From: Prochlorococcus sp. AG-347-I06
GTDB taxonomy: Bacteria; Cyanobacteriota; Cyanobacteriia; PCC-6307; Cyanobiaceae
Assembly: GCA_003281605.1 (NCBI GenBank)
Contig: QCBM01000001.1
Coordinates: forward strand, 1 to 64,000
Direction of reading: 5' to 3'
Length of the DNA: 64,000 bases
The position numbers and the translations under genes are program-made. The first letter of the stretch is position 1, and every line of letters starts with the position of its first letter. Below the pieces are notes generated by a model. The model searched no databases. It saw nothing but the letters and a program-made list of their open reading frames with translations, and was not told the DNA's origin. Below are positions 55,388 through 64,000 of this stretch, one piece after another.

Positions 55388-56749
55388 ATGATCTTTAAAA
55401 ATATTTCTAAGTCAAAACTTATTTTAGCTTTTATTTCTATAGTCATAACTTTTTTTGTATGGCAACAAGGCTTAAGAGATAGTTTAAATAGACCATCTGT
55501 CACATTTGATATTAGTCAAAAAGAGCAAGAAATTGCTGAATTATCTCTCAAATCAATACCTGTAAATCTTAAAAAATTTATTATCAATAATGATCCTGTT
55601 GATCAAATAAATAAATTACTATCTGATGTCTCATTTGAAGAGCTAACAGAAAGAAATAAATTAATTCGAATAATTAATTCAGAATCAAATGATCCTATAA
55701 TATATAAAAATATATCCAAAGATTTTGAAAATAAAAACTTTAAATTTCTGATTGATGAGATAGAAAAAAAATCTAATAATAATTCATATAAACCGAGTTC
55801 TGATAAATTTGATTTATTTAAAGGTGATAGATTTTTATATCACCTTTTAAGCCGAAAATTTGATTTTGACGATAGTGCATTAATAACAAAATCATTTTCA
55901 AGCAAAATGTTTTTAAAGATATTAGCCATAAGACTAATACCACTTTTAACAATACTTATTGGCTCTATTCTGGCTTTAAAAATATTATGGACAACCATAT
56001 CTTTGAAAAAGTTTGGTTGGAAAGAAATTAAATACTTAGATTTAGAATTAATAGATATGGTTTTATTAATTGCAGGTGGATTTGTTGTTTTAGGAGAAGT
56101 AGTATCACCTTTGTTTTCAATCAGTTTGGTTGAACTTTTCTCTAAAAATATCTCAAATGAATTGTCTCAATCTTTAAAAATTTTCTTTGGATATCTTTTT
56201 ATGGCTATTCCTCCATTAGGGATAGTTTATTATCAAATAAAATCTTTGAATGGTGAATTTACTTTTAAAAAGGATTATTTACAGTTCAATTTCTTGCCCA
56301 TAAAATATGCACTTATTCAGGGTATTAAAGGTTGGTTAACAATTGTTCCTTTTGTTTTATTGATCTCTCTAATTATGAATAGTCTGATCGATAATCAAAA
56401 TGGTAGTAACCCTTTGCTGGAAATTGTTCTTAATAATAATAATTACTTTTCATTTTTTCTATTATTTGTAACAACAACTCTACTAGCTCCTCTATTTGAG
56501 GAGATTATATTTCGCGGTATTTTACTACCAACTCTCTCTCGAAATTTTGGAGTAATTTCGGGCATTATAGTTTCAGCTTTTATCTTTGCCTTAGCTCATT
56601 TAAGTTTGGGAGAAATGCCGCCATTATTTATTCTAGGAATTGGATTAGGCATTACAAGGATTGCTTCAGGGAGTTTATTCTCGTCAGTAATTATGCATTC
56701 TCTATGGAATGGATTGACTTTCTTTAATTTGTTCTTATTGAGGACATAA
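55388..56749 (+). CDS. CPBP-family intramembrane metalloprotease (CAAX protease-like)
   Basis: 453 residues. An N-terminal membrane helix and a soluble acidic region of about 170 residues precede seven or eight membrane helices. The CPBP motifs are intact: EEIIFRGILLPTLSRN (Glu-Glu-x3-Arg), AFIFALAHLSLGEMPP (His) and MHSLWNGLTFFN (His/Asn). The substrate is unknown. Upstream of the FtsL-like gene and ftsI in the same direction, which may hint at a cell-envelope link. Confidence 0.85.
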   Translation: MIFKNISKSKLILAFISIVITFFVWQQGLRDSLNRPSVTFDISQKEQEIAELSLKSIPVNLKKFIINNDPVDQINKLLSDVSFEELTERNKLIRIINSESNDPIIYKNISKDFENKNFKFLIDEIEKKSNNNSYKPSSDKFDLFKGDRFLYHLLSRKFDFDDSALITKSFSSKMFLKILAIRLIPLLTILIGSILALKILWTTISLKKFGWKEIKYLDLELIDMVLLIAGGFVVLGEVVSPLFSISLVELFSKNISNELSQSLKIFFGYLFMAIPPLGIVYYQIKSLNGEFTFKKDYLQFNFLPIKYALIQGIKGWLTIVPFVLLISLIMNSLIDNQNGSNPLLEIVLNNNNYFSFFLLFVTTTLLAPLFEEIIFRGILLPTLSRNFGVISGIIVSAFIFALAHLSLGEMPPLFILGIGLGITRIASGSLFSSVIMHSLWNGLTFFNLFLLRT

Positions 56750-56830
56750 AGAATTTAATTTTTAACTTGCGAATCAAACAAATAGATGTTTATTTAATTA
56801 ATAATACTTCTTTATTAAAATAATTAATAG

Positions 56831-57259
56831 ATGAAACCTTATGGGAATCAACATAATTTTAAAAAACAAGTTTTATGTGAAAGAAAAAATAACTCTGAAA
56901 AAATATCCATACTTAATATCAAATTACTACATCAAATTTTTGACACCATTAATATTTCTCTTTTGGTATTAATTTTCACCTTATTTTTCTTATCTTTTGA
57001 TAGTCAAAGAAAATGGTCAAATACATTTAAAACCTTATCTAAAACAAGAACTATCAATAATAATCTCATTGATTATATATCTAAAATTGAGGAATTTTAT
57101 ATTAGTGAACTTGAGTCTCTCAATATTTATAGGAAGACTAAACCTGAAGATTTAATCTATTTAGAGAAACTTGCAGAAAAAAAAGAAAGTTTATTTAAGA
57201 AAAATTTAAGTAGCTTCATTGAAGGTGTTAGAGATAGCAAAAATGAAAGGGGATATTGA
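56831..57259 (+). CDS. FtsL-like bitopic protein upstream of ftsI (candidate)
   Basis: 142 residues: a polar Lys/Asn-rich N-terminus (about 1-38), a single membrane helix (about 40-57, INISLLVLIFTLFFLSF) and a periplasmic part of about 80 residues with helical heptad-like stretches (ISKIEEFYISELESLNIY, LEKLAEKKESLFKKNL). It overlaps the ftsI start by one base (TGATG). This is the architecture and position of FtsL (small, bitopic, coiled coil, next to ftsI). I cannot prove homology from sequence, so this is inference from layout. Confidence 0.6.
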   Translation: MKPYGNQHNFKKQVLCERKNNSEKISILNIKLLHQIFDTINISLLVLIFTLFFLSFDSQRKWSNTFKTLSKTRTINNNLIDYISKIEEFYISELESLNIYRKTKPEDLIYLEKLAEKKESLFKKNLSSFIEGVRDSKNERGY

Positions 57260-59010
57260 TGAAAAAATACAAAAAAATTGTTCGTCTATTACCACTTGAT
57301 CAAACAAGATTTAAATTTCTCTATATTTTTAGCTTAATATTAATATTTTGTTTGTTTGGGAGGTTAGTAAAATTGCAAGTCTTTAACGCTTCTGAATTGC
57401 AAAGAAAAGCTAGATTAATACAGTCTTCTAAAACTAACTCCTTAAAAAAAAGGCGATCGATTGTTGATAGAAACAATAGACTAATTGCTTACGATAAACC
57501 GCTTTATAAATTATGGGCCCATCCAAAATATTTTAATTTTCCTGGCGATTCAATTAACAAAGTTCGTAGTATTGAAGAAGTCACAGAAAAATTGTCAGAT
57601 ATATTGGATATTAATGATGAAATACTTTTGAGAAAATTTGATAATAAAATTAGTGGTATCAAGCTTTTGGATAAAATTTCCCAAGAAAAGGCAGAAAAGA
57701 TTAAGAACCTTAAAATAAGCGGAATTGATTTGTTTAAATATTCACAGAGATTTTATCCACAAGGGGAGCTTTACTCTAACCTTGTAGGTTTTGTTAATGA
57801 TGAGAATATAGCTTCAGCAGGTTTAGAGCTTCATTTAGATAATCAAATTAAAGTTTTTAATAAAAGTAATTTAATAAAAAGAGGAGGAGATGGAACTCCT
57901 CTACCGGATAATTCAGCCCCTGGCGATTTTATTTCTGATTACAAAAGTTTAGGCCTAACTATAGATTCAAAATTACAGAAAGCGTCATTTAATGCATTAT
58001 CAAAGCAAGTAAGCAAATGGAAAGCAAAGAAGGGATTTGCCATAGTTATGGATGTTAATAATGGTAGGATTCTCTCCTTGGTTACAGTCCCGTCGTATGA
58101 TCCAAATAAATTTTGGGAGTATGACTCTGAACTCTTTAGGGGTTGGTATTCTCAAGATTTATTTGAGCCTGGTTCAACTTTTAAACCTATTAATCTTGCC
58201 TTGGCTTTAGAAGAAAAAGTGATCCAGAAAGATGGATTTGTTGAAGATATTGGAAAGATTAATGTTGGAGGATGGACACTCTCTAATTGGGATAAAAAAG
58301 GTAATGGATACATTGACTATCCAAAAGTTTTGCAGGTTTCAAGTAATGTTGGGATGGTAAAAATAATGCAAAATTTAGACCCCAAAATTTATTGGGATTG
58401 GCTAAGTAATTTAGGTATAAATAAAAATTTAGAGACTGACTTATTTGAATCAACTGCTGGCCAACTAAAGAGAAAAGATTTATTTGTAAATCAATCAATT
58501 GAGCCTGCCGTAACTTCTTTTGGTAAAGGTTTCTCTATTTCTCCACTTAAATTGGTTCAACTTCATGCGGCTTTAGCAAATGGGGGTTTTGAAGTGATTC
58601 CTCATGTAACTTCAACTTTCAAAGAAAGATTTAATAAAAATCAAAAAAAACAATTTTTTTCATACGAGGTTTCTAAAACTGTTCTTGAATGGATGGAGAG
58701 CGTGGTTGATAAAGGTAGTGGATCGGGAGTGAAAATCGAAGGTTATAGGATAGCAGGTAAAACGGGCACTTCTCAAAAAGCGTTAAATGGTTCCTATACA
58801 AGCAAAAAAGTTTGTAGTTTTGTCGCGACCTTACCAGTTAATGATCCAAAATATGTTGTCCTTATAGTCGTTGATGAGCCATCTAAATCATATGCATATG
58901 GTTCAACTGTTGCCGTACCAGTTGCGAAAGAAATTATCGAGACTTTGATAGTGGTTGAAAAAATACCTCCTGAGATTGAAGATCACGGAATGATTGTTAA
59001 AAAACCCTAA
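57259..59010 (+). CDS. ftsI: Penicillin-binding protein 2/3, septal transpeptidase FtsI
   Basis: 583 residues from ATG 57259 (a TTG at 57256 is three bases earlier). Short N-terminal membrane anchor (IFSLILIFCLFGRLVKLQ), non-catalytic dimerisation domain, then transpeptidase domain with SxxK in EPGSTFKPINLAL, SxN in VSSNVGMVKI and KTG in RIAGKTGTSQKAL. Crosslinks septal peptidoglycan. Tightly coupled to the upstream FtsL-like gene. Confidence 0.95.
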   Translation: MKKYKKIVRLLPLDQTRFKFLYIFSLILIFCLFGRLVKLQVFNASELQRKARLIQSSKTNSLKKRRSIVDRNNRLIAYDKPLYKLWAHPKYFNFPGDSINKVRSIEEVTEKLSDILDINDEILLRKFDNKISGIKLLDKISQEKAEKIKNLKISGIDLFKYSQRFYPQGELYSNLVGFVNDENIASAGLELHLDNQIKVFNKSNLIKRGGDGTPLPDNSAPGDFISDYKSLGLTIDSKLQKASFNALSKQVSKWKAKKGFAIVMDVNNGRILSLVTVPSYDPNKFWEYDSELFRGWYSQDLFEPGSTFKPINLALALEEKVIQKDGFVEDIGKINVGGWTLSNWDKKGNGYIDYPKVLQVSSNVGMVKIMQNLDPKIYWDWLSNLGINKNLETDLFESTAGQLKRKDLFVNQSIEPAVTSFGKGFSISPLKLVQLHAALANGGFEVIPHVTSTFKERFNKNQKKQFFSYEVSKTVLEWMESVVDKGSGSGVKIEGYRIAGKTGTSQKALNGSYTSKKVCSFVATLPVNDPKYVVLIVVDEPSKSYAYGSTVAVPVAKEIIETLIVVEKIPPEIEDHGMIVKKP

Positions 59011-59103
59011 AATTTTTCCAATTTTATAAGTAATTAGTTCATTATCTGATGATTTCATCTGGAATAAAAGCTAGTTTGTGTATATATATATGATTATTTA
59101 GAT

Positions 59104-60105
59104 ATGAAATCAATTTTAGAACAATTGTCCTCAATGACCGTTGTTGTTGCTGATACTGGAGATTTAGATTCGATAAAAAAATTTCAACCAAGGGACGCCA
59201 CCACCAATCCATCGCTAATACTTGCTGCTGCTAAGAACCCTGATTATGTGAAATTAATTGATAAAGCTTTAGAAAGTTCAGAAAATGCATTTCCCCAGGG
59301 ATTCTCCGAAACTGAATTAATCAAAGAAACTGTTGATCAAGTTTCAGTATTTTTTGGAAAAGAAATATTGAAAATTATTTCAGGTCGCGTATCTACAGAA
59401 GTTGATGCAAGACTGAGCTTTGATACCGAAGCTACAGTAGAAAAAGCGAGAAAATTGATCAATCTTTACAAAAATTTTGGAATTGAAAAGGAAAGAATTT
59501 TGATTAAGATTGCTGCAACTTGGGAGGGAATTAAGGCAGCTGAAATTTTGGAAAAAGAGGGTATTAAGTGCAACTTAACTTTACTTTTTAACTTCTGCCA
59601 AGCGGTAACTTGTGCAAATGCAAAGATAACTCTAATTTCACCGTTCGTTGGCCGCATATTGGATTGGCATAAAGCAAAAACTGGTAAAACTAGTTTTGTT
59701 GGCGCTGAAGACCCTGGTGTTATTTCGGTTACACAGATATATAATTACTTTAAAGAAAAGGGATTCAAGACAGAAGTAATGGGAGCGAGTTTTAGAAATC
59801 TTGATGAAATAAAAGAATTAGCAGGTTGCGATCTTTTAACAATTGCACCAAAATTTCTTGAAGAACTTAAAAAAGAAAAAGGAGAGTTAGTTAGAAAATT
59901 AGATGTAAGTACTCAAATAAATAATTCTATTGATTACGAATTTGAAGAAAAAGATTTCAGATTAAGTATGTTAGACGATCAAATGGCTAGTGAAAAGCTT
60001 AGTGAAGGGATAACTGGATTCAGTAAGGCTATAGAAGAATTGGAAGAGCTGTTACTTAAGAGATATTCAGAAATTAAAAATCATAAATTGATTTCCGCTA
60101 ACTAA
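59104..60105 (+). CDS. tal: Transaldolase
   Basis: Pentose phosphate pathway, 333 residues, TalB type. Begins [17 protein letters not shown], contains [15 protein letters not shown], the Schiff-base Lys in [19 protein letters not shown] and [15 protein letters not shown]. In Prochlorococcus transaldolase supports night-time carbon oxidation. Its own promoter region includes a TATATATATA run about 10 bp upstream. Confidence 0.97.
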   Translation: MKSILEQLSSMTVVVADTGDLDSIKKFQPRDATTNPSLILAAAKNPDYVKLIDKALESSENAFPQGFSETELIKETVDQVSVFFGKEILKIISGRVSTEVDARLSFDTEATVEKARKLINLYKNFGIEKERILIKIAATWEGIKAAEILEKEGIKCNLTLLFNFCQAVTCANAKITLISPFVGRILDWHKAKTGKTSFVGAEDPGVISVTQIYNYFKEKGFKTEVMGASFRNLDEIKELAGCDLLTIAPKFLEELKKEKGELVRKLDVSTQINNSIDYEFEEKDFRLSMLDDQMASEKLSEGITGFSKAIEELEELLLKRYSEIKNHKLISAN

Positions 60106-60129
60106 ATTTAAGTTTGAATTAAAAAAGAA

Positions 60130-61263
60130 TTAAGTTCCACTTTTTGTTAAAAGTCTTCTAATTACTCTTTTTGCAATATCTTCATAACTCATTTCTCCTG
60201 AAAGTATTTGAGCAATACGTTTAGGTGCTGTTTTTCTTTTTACACCTAATTGGTATCCAGTTCTAGGAAATCTATAAAATACTTGGGCTATTCTCCTTCC
60301 CCAAGCCATTGATTTCCCCCAAATGTCGTTAATTTTTTTCGTATAAAGATTTAAATCATCTCCATTTACTGTTAAGCACTGATCTATGTATTCTGCAGCA
60401 TAAAAACTGCTAATTAAAGAAGGTCTAATTCCTTCAGCTAAAAAAGGATCACATAGAGATGCTGCATCTCCAACCGCTAAAACTTTGTCACCATTAATTG
60501 AGTGGAAGCCATTCCAGATTCTCAGTTTCTTAGTAATTGTTTTATAAGGAAAATCATCAAAACCGAAGCTTCTGATAACCTGTTTATTTATAGCATGATT
60601 TTCTAAGAGACCATTATTTATAAAAGTACCTAAACCAATATTTAAGCTTTCTCTTAAGGGGAATGCCCATGCAAAACCAAATTTTATAAATCCAAACTCA
60701 AATCTAACTGCATCTCTAGGTATTTCACCTAACCCTTTCAATCTTAATGAGATTGTGTTAGCAAATTTCGGTTTTTTTGGCCCTAAATTAAAATAACTCG
60801 CCCATTTCGATTGGGACCCATCTGCAATTACAAGAAATTCTGTTATGTATTTTATTTTGTTATTGCATGTAATTTCCCATTTATCATTTTTTTTTATGAT
60901 TTTTTGTATTAATAATTGTCTCATTAACTGAACTCCATTACTCAAGGATTCATCAAGTAATAATTGATCTAGTTTTTCTCTTTTAACAATCCAAAATGGG
61001 GATTCACCAGTCAGATCAGCAGTTACATTATCTGCAGCTTTCCATCTGAATTCAACATTCTTAATTTTTGATTCTATGCAATCTTCAATATTTAAAGGAA
61101 GAAATTTTTGCATTGAAGATGCCATCCCACCTGCACATGGTTTGTAATCTTGGGATTTTTCTTTTTCAATAATTAAAACTGAATACCCTTTCTTTGATAG
61201 GTTAAGAGCGGTGGAAGATCCTGATAAACCTCCACCTATTATTACAACGTCAAATCCTATCAA
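60130..61263 (-). CDS. Geranylgeranyl-reductase-family FAD oxidoreductase
   Basis: 377 residues. N-terminal FAD-binding motif [29 protein letters not shown], the second motif PCAGGMASS, and late [21 protein letters not shown] typical of the family. ChlP reduces the geranylgeranyl chain of chlorophyll. This paralogue is related, but the substrate is not decided. The start overlaps the frr stop by 4 bp, so it is coupled to pyrH-frr. Confidence 0.87.
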   Translation of the reverse strand: MIGFDVVIIGGGLSGSSTALNLSKKGYSVLIIEKEKSQDYKPCAGGMASSMQKFLPLNIEDCIESKIKNVEFRWKAADNVTADLTGESPFWIVKREKLDQLLLDESLSNGVQLMRQLLIQKIIKKNDKWEITCNNKIKYITEFLVIADGSQSKWASYFNLGPKKPKFANTISLRLKGLGEIPRDAVRFEFGFIKFGFAWAFPLRESLNIGLGTFINNGLLENHAINKQVIRSFGFDDFPYKTITKKLRIWNGFHSINGDKVLAVGDAASLCDPFLAEGIRPSLISSFYAAEYIDQCLTVNGDDLNLYTKKINDIWGKSMAWGRRIAQVFYRFPRTGYQLGVKRKTAPKRIAQILSGEMSYEDIAKRVIRRLLTKSGT

Positions 61264-61808
61264 ACTTTTAGAATTTCCTTCTCTTTCTCAGACAATTTAT
61301 TTTCTATTAAAGCAATAAATTTATCAGTAATTTTCTGAATTTCAGATTGATTGTCTCTCGATTCGTCAATAGAAATGAGGCCATCTTTTTCGTCTTTTTT
61401 TTCTTTATCAACAGCATCTCTTCTAATATTTCTCAAAGCTACTTTTCCTTCCTCAGCATATTTAGAGGCTAATTTACAAAATTCTTTTCTTCTTTCCTCT
61501 GTTAAAGGAGGAACATTTATTCTTATAACTTTGCCATCATTATTTGGAGTAATACCTAAATCACTCATAGAAATAGATTTCTCTATCGCTTGTAAACATG
61601 AAATATCAAAGGGTTGTATTGAAATTGTTTGCGAATCAACAGTGCTTATTGTGGCAAGTGATTTGATTGGTGTTTCTGCTCCGTAGTACTCAACACTTAC
61701 TCTGTCTAACAATGAAGCATTAGCTCTACCTGTTCTAATTGTATTAAAGTTTCTTTGGGTTGCTTCAATACTTTTATTCATATTTTCTTGAATTTCTTTT
61801 TCTTTCAT
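61260..61808 (-). CDS. frr: Ribosome recycling factor
   Basis: 182 residues, normal length. N-terminal [56 protein letters not shown] and a C-terminal helical segment. Splits post-termination ribosomes with EF-G. 23 bp downstream of pyrH in the same direction. Confidence 0.97.
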   Translation of the reverse strand: MKEKEIQENMNKSIEATQRNFNTIRTGRANASLLDRVSVEYYGAETPIKSLATISTVDSQTISIQPFDISCLQAIEKSISMSDLGITPNNDGKVIRINVPPLTEERRKEFCKLASKYAEEGKVALRNIRRDAVDKEKKDEKDGLISIDESRDNQSEIQKITDKFIALIENKLSEKEKEILKV

Positions 61809-61830
61809 AATAAAAAAATTTTAAAAAGAT

Positions 61831-62535
61831 TTAACTAATTAATGAACCTATAGGATCCCCAGCAACAGCTTTGGAGATGTTCCCTTTCTTGAATATATCA
61901 AAAACCATAATAGGGATATTGTTATCTTTGCATAGTGCAATTGCAGTACTATCCATTACTGCGATTTCATCACTAAGAACTTGTTGATAACTAAGAGTAG
62001 AATATTTTTTTGCATCTTTAAATTTATTAGGATCACAATTATATACTCCATCAACTTTGGTAGCCTTCATAACAACTTCAGCATTTATCTCTGCTGCCCT
62101 AAGAGCTGCTGTAGTGTCAGTTGTAAAAAATGGATTTCCGCATCCACCTCCGAAAACTACAACTCTACCTTTCTCAAGGTGTCTCATAGCTCTTCTTCTT
62201 ATATAGGGTTCTGCAATTTCCTGCATTTCGATTGCTGTTTGCACTCGGGTGGCAACTCCTACTCTTTCTAAACCATCTTGAAGTGAAATCGCATTCATTA
62301 CTGTTGCGAGCATCCCAACATAATCCGCTGTAGCTCTATCCATGCCATCTGCAGAGCCTTTAAGCCCTCTAAAAATATTTCCACCCCCAACGACTATTGC
62401 AAGTTGAACATTATTTTCGACAACTTTTGAAACATCCTCCGCAATTGACTGAACTATAGCAGGATCAATACCATATGGCTTTTCACCCATTAGTGCTTCA
62501 CCACTAAGTTTTAAGAGAATTCTTTTGTAAGTCAT
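61831..62535 (-). CDS. pyrH: Uridylate kinase
   Basis: UMP + ATP to UDP + ADP. 234 residues, hexameric amino-acid-kinase fold. N-terminal [16 protein letters not shown] site [23 protein letters not shown] region ([14 protein letters not shown]) and the late [14 protein letters not shown]. Head of the pyrH-frr pair that is common in bacteria. Confidence 0.97.
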   Translation of the reverse strand: MTYKRILLKLSGEALMGEKPYGIDPAIVQSIAEDVSKVVENNVQLAIVVGGGNIFRGLKGSADGMDRATADYVGMLATVMNAISLQDGLERVGVATRVQTAIEMQEIAEPYIRRRAMRHLEKGRVVVFGGGCGNPFFTTDTTAALRAAEINAEVVMKATKVDGVYNCDPNKFKDAKKYSTLSYQQVLSDEIAVMDSTAIALCKDNNIPIMVFDIFKKGNISKAVAGDPIGSLIS

Positions 62536-62662
62536 TCAATAATTGTACTTTTAAGACCTTAGCAAGTAAATGCACCAAATTTATTTTTTGTTCAGATATT
62601 GCTTGCGTCTTTAAACATTTCTAAACCAGCTTAAAGAAAATTTAATTAATAATTTGCCGTAA

Positions 62663-63355
62663 CTAAAATTCAACACACTTTTGTGCTTTTATGCCTTGTT
62701 CTTTAAAAGGATGTCTTATTAGTTTCATTTCTGTAACTAGATCAGCGTAATTGATAATTTTATCAGATGCTCCCCTTCCAGTTAAAACAATATGATTTTT
62801 TCTATTATTTAAGCTATTTAAAAAAGTGATAATTTCTTCTGGTGCAAGATAACCAAGTTTTGTTGCGATATTAATTTCATCAAGAATGATAAGTTTATAA
62901 GATTTATTTTTTATATATTCTTTGGCTAGTTGCCATGCTTCTTGAACTAATTTTTCATCTCTTATTCTGTCTTGTGTTTCCCAAGTAAATCCTTCTCCTA
63001 ATGAATGCCAAGATATGTTTGAAGACAAATTTTTAAGTGCTTTTTCTTCTCCAGTGGTCCAGCCTCCTTTGATAAATTGAATTATTGCCACTTTATAGCC
63101 ATGCCCTATTGTCCTTAAAGCCATACCTAAAGATGCAGTTGTCTTGCCCTTGCCATTTCCCGTAAAAACAATCAATAATCCTTTTTTTGTGTTTCTAATT
63201 TGTAGTCTTTCGGCTTGAATATCTTTTCTTTGTTGCATTCTTTTTTTATATGAGCTCTCATCGCTATCTGGGGATAGTTTTCCTCCCATTCCAAGTTTTT
63301 TTGCTTGATTATCAAGATTAGATATTTTCTCGGAAGATGAAGGTTTTTCTTGCAT
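62663..63355 (-). CDS. cobO: Cob(I)yrinic acid a,c-diamide adenosyltransferase CobO/BtuR
   Basis: Adds the adenosyl group to cobalt in cobalamin synthesis. 230 residues. The P-loop FTGNGKGKTTASLGMALRT, QFIKGGWTTGEEKAL and LDEINIATKLGYLAPEE (Walker B region) define the CobO/CobA type. An N-terminal polar extension of about 50 residues precedes the domain. The gene before the recombinase tail in the same direction. Confidence 0.95.
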   Translation of the reverse strand: MQEKPSSSEKISNLDNQAKKLGMGGKLSPDSDESSYKKRMQQRKDIQAERLQIRNTKKGLLIVFTGNGKGKTTASLGMALRTIGHGYKVAIIQFIKGGWTTGEEKALKNLSSNISWHSLGEGFTWETQDRIRDEKLVQEAWQLAKEYIKNKSYKLIILDEINIATKLGYLAPEEIITFLNSLNNRKNHIVLTGRGASDKIINYADLVTEMKLIRHPFKEQGIKAQKCVEF

Positions 63356-63391
63356 ATGAACCTAATTTTGTATTTAGATGATTATAAATCT

Positions 63392-64000
63392 TTAAATATT
63401 TTTAACTTTTTTAACTTTTAATAGTGCATTATTTACTGCTTGTTGTTGATCTCTTTTAGTAATCCAGTGGTGATAAGTTTGCGTGTGTAAACTAACCGAG
63501 TGTCCCATCATTCTAGCTGCTACAGTATCAGGTAAATCATAAAAAATAGTTCTCACTGCCCAAGCATGCCTTAGATCATAAGGTTTTATTTGTAAAGAGT
63601 AACGCTTAAACTGATCTGTAATTTTTTTTCCAATATTCTGTAAGGTTGTTATTTTAAGGTCTCTTTTAATATTTGGTAGTAGTTCTGGATTTTTACCAAG
63701 TTTTGATAATTCGAACTTTTCCACCCATTCAGGATGAAATGGCCAAACTTGATGCTCCCCAGTTTTAGTTGTAGGTAAAACTCTAATAATTTTGTCTCCA
63801 AAATTAGTAAGAGAACTTAAATCACAAAAAAATACTTCATGATTTCTTAATCCATATGTAGCCATCAAACCAAAAACAAATTTCCAAGATTTGTTTGGTA
63901 TCTTTTCCCAAAGTTTTTCTATTAAATCGTCTGTCGGGAGCTCCCTAAATCCTGCTTTGTTTAGACCATATCCTCTAGAATTTAATTTCCAATCTTCTGG
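63392..64000 (-). CDS. Tyrosine recombinase/integrase, C-terminal part (5' end outside window)
   Basis: About 200 codons are open from the right edge to the stop at 63392. Catalytic box I is ATYGLRNHEVFFCDL (Arg), box II is PYDLRHAWAVRTIF, in which the usual His-x-x-Arg His is Tyr, and box III/IV is MMGHSVSLHTQTYHHW (His and the Tyr nucleophile). No att-like repeat or other phage gene is visible. Such an integrase-family gene next to cobO may be a conserved chromosomal gene of picocyanobacteria rather than a recent insertion, which is inference. Confidence 0.88.
   Translation of the reverse strand, partial: PEDWKLNSRGYGLNKAGFRELPTDDLIEKLWEKIPNKSWKFVFGLMATYGLRNHEVFFCDLSSLTNFGDKIIRVLPTTKTGEHQVWPFHPEWVEKFELSKLGKNPELLPNIKRDLKITTLQNIGKKITDQFKRYSLQIKPYDLRHAWAVRTIFYDLPDTVAARMMGHSVSLHTQTYHHWITKRDQQQAVNNALLKVKKVKNI

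Noticed and set aside
62663-64000. Prophage or genomic island at the right edge
   Set aside because: Only one recombinase gene is visible, with no phage structural genes, att repeats, tRNA target or composition shift inside the window.

Overview
The window looks like core chromosome of a high-light-adapted Prochlorococcus. The evidence is a very AT-rich sequence with tightly packed genes, the cytochrome b6f genes petC-petA, the photosystem I genes psaF-psaJ, the photosystem II assembly gene psb27, a one-helix high-light-inducible (Hli) gene, chlorophyll/heme genes (hemL, hemC), an oxygen-tolerant-lineage cobalamin set (cobM, cobK, cobO), and above all the 'hyper-conserved' Tudor-fold protein (PSHCP) lying between tRNA-Asp and tRNA-Trp, an arrangement I know only from Prochlorococcus and marine Synechococcus. 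The exact strain cannot be decided from the sequence alone.

Layout. 0-3.7 kb: tail of an unrecognised gene, groEL (no groES beside it), a small membrane protein, fabG, ispD. 3.7-7.7 kb: LD-carboxypeptidase and ubiA (leftward), ppx (rightward), a short RodZ-like protein. 7.7-10.9 kb: a leftward run petC-petA-lgt-cobM. 11-16.8 kb: DUF3067, tatC, a small membrane protein, rqcH, gmk, psaF-psaJ, tsaD, hli, with a clear bidirectional terminator between gmk and psaJ. 17-21 kb: antiporter, gltX, tRNA-Asp, PSHCP, tRNA-Trp, rplS, a PepSY-like membrane protein. 21-29.6 kb: map, an SDR, a Pta-N-terminal-like protein with a SLOG-like partner, yajQ, band-7, hemL, exonuclease III, two hypotheticals. 29.6-37.5 kb: larC, UPF0104 flippase-like protein, iron ABC permease, a COG0523 GTPase with a His-repeat linker, PCD, yjbQ, M32 carboxypeptidase, canonical pyrophosphatase. 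37.5-45 kb: hemC, sigA/rpoD, priA, a DUF3153 fusion, argB, DUF2854. 45-53.9 kb: ssb, cobK, cutA, PfkB kinase, purA, psb27, proS, an HTH protein, a second pyrophosphatase homologue with changed active-site residues, an ArsC/Spx-like protein, lepB. 54-64 kb: a tandem phosphatase, CPBP protease, an FtsL-like protein and ftsI, tal, a geranylgeranyl-reductase-like flavoprotein, frr, pyrH, cobO and the C-terminal part of a tyrosine recombinase that runs off the right edge.

The genes are mostly housekeeping: photosynthetic electron transport and its assembly, tetrapyrrole and cobalamin synthesis, translation, cell-wall and membrane protein handling, and metal handling. I see no prophage, genomic island, IS element or CRISPR array. 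The observations most worth a second look are the degenerate pyrophosphatase paralogue, the FtsL-like gene in front of ftsI, the TPR-lipoprotein-like fusion, the Pta-like/SLOG pair, the PSHCP-tRNA locus and the perfect 21-bp repeats in the COG0523 gene. No undescribed multi-gene system is clearly visible.
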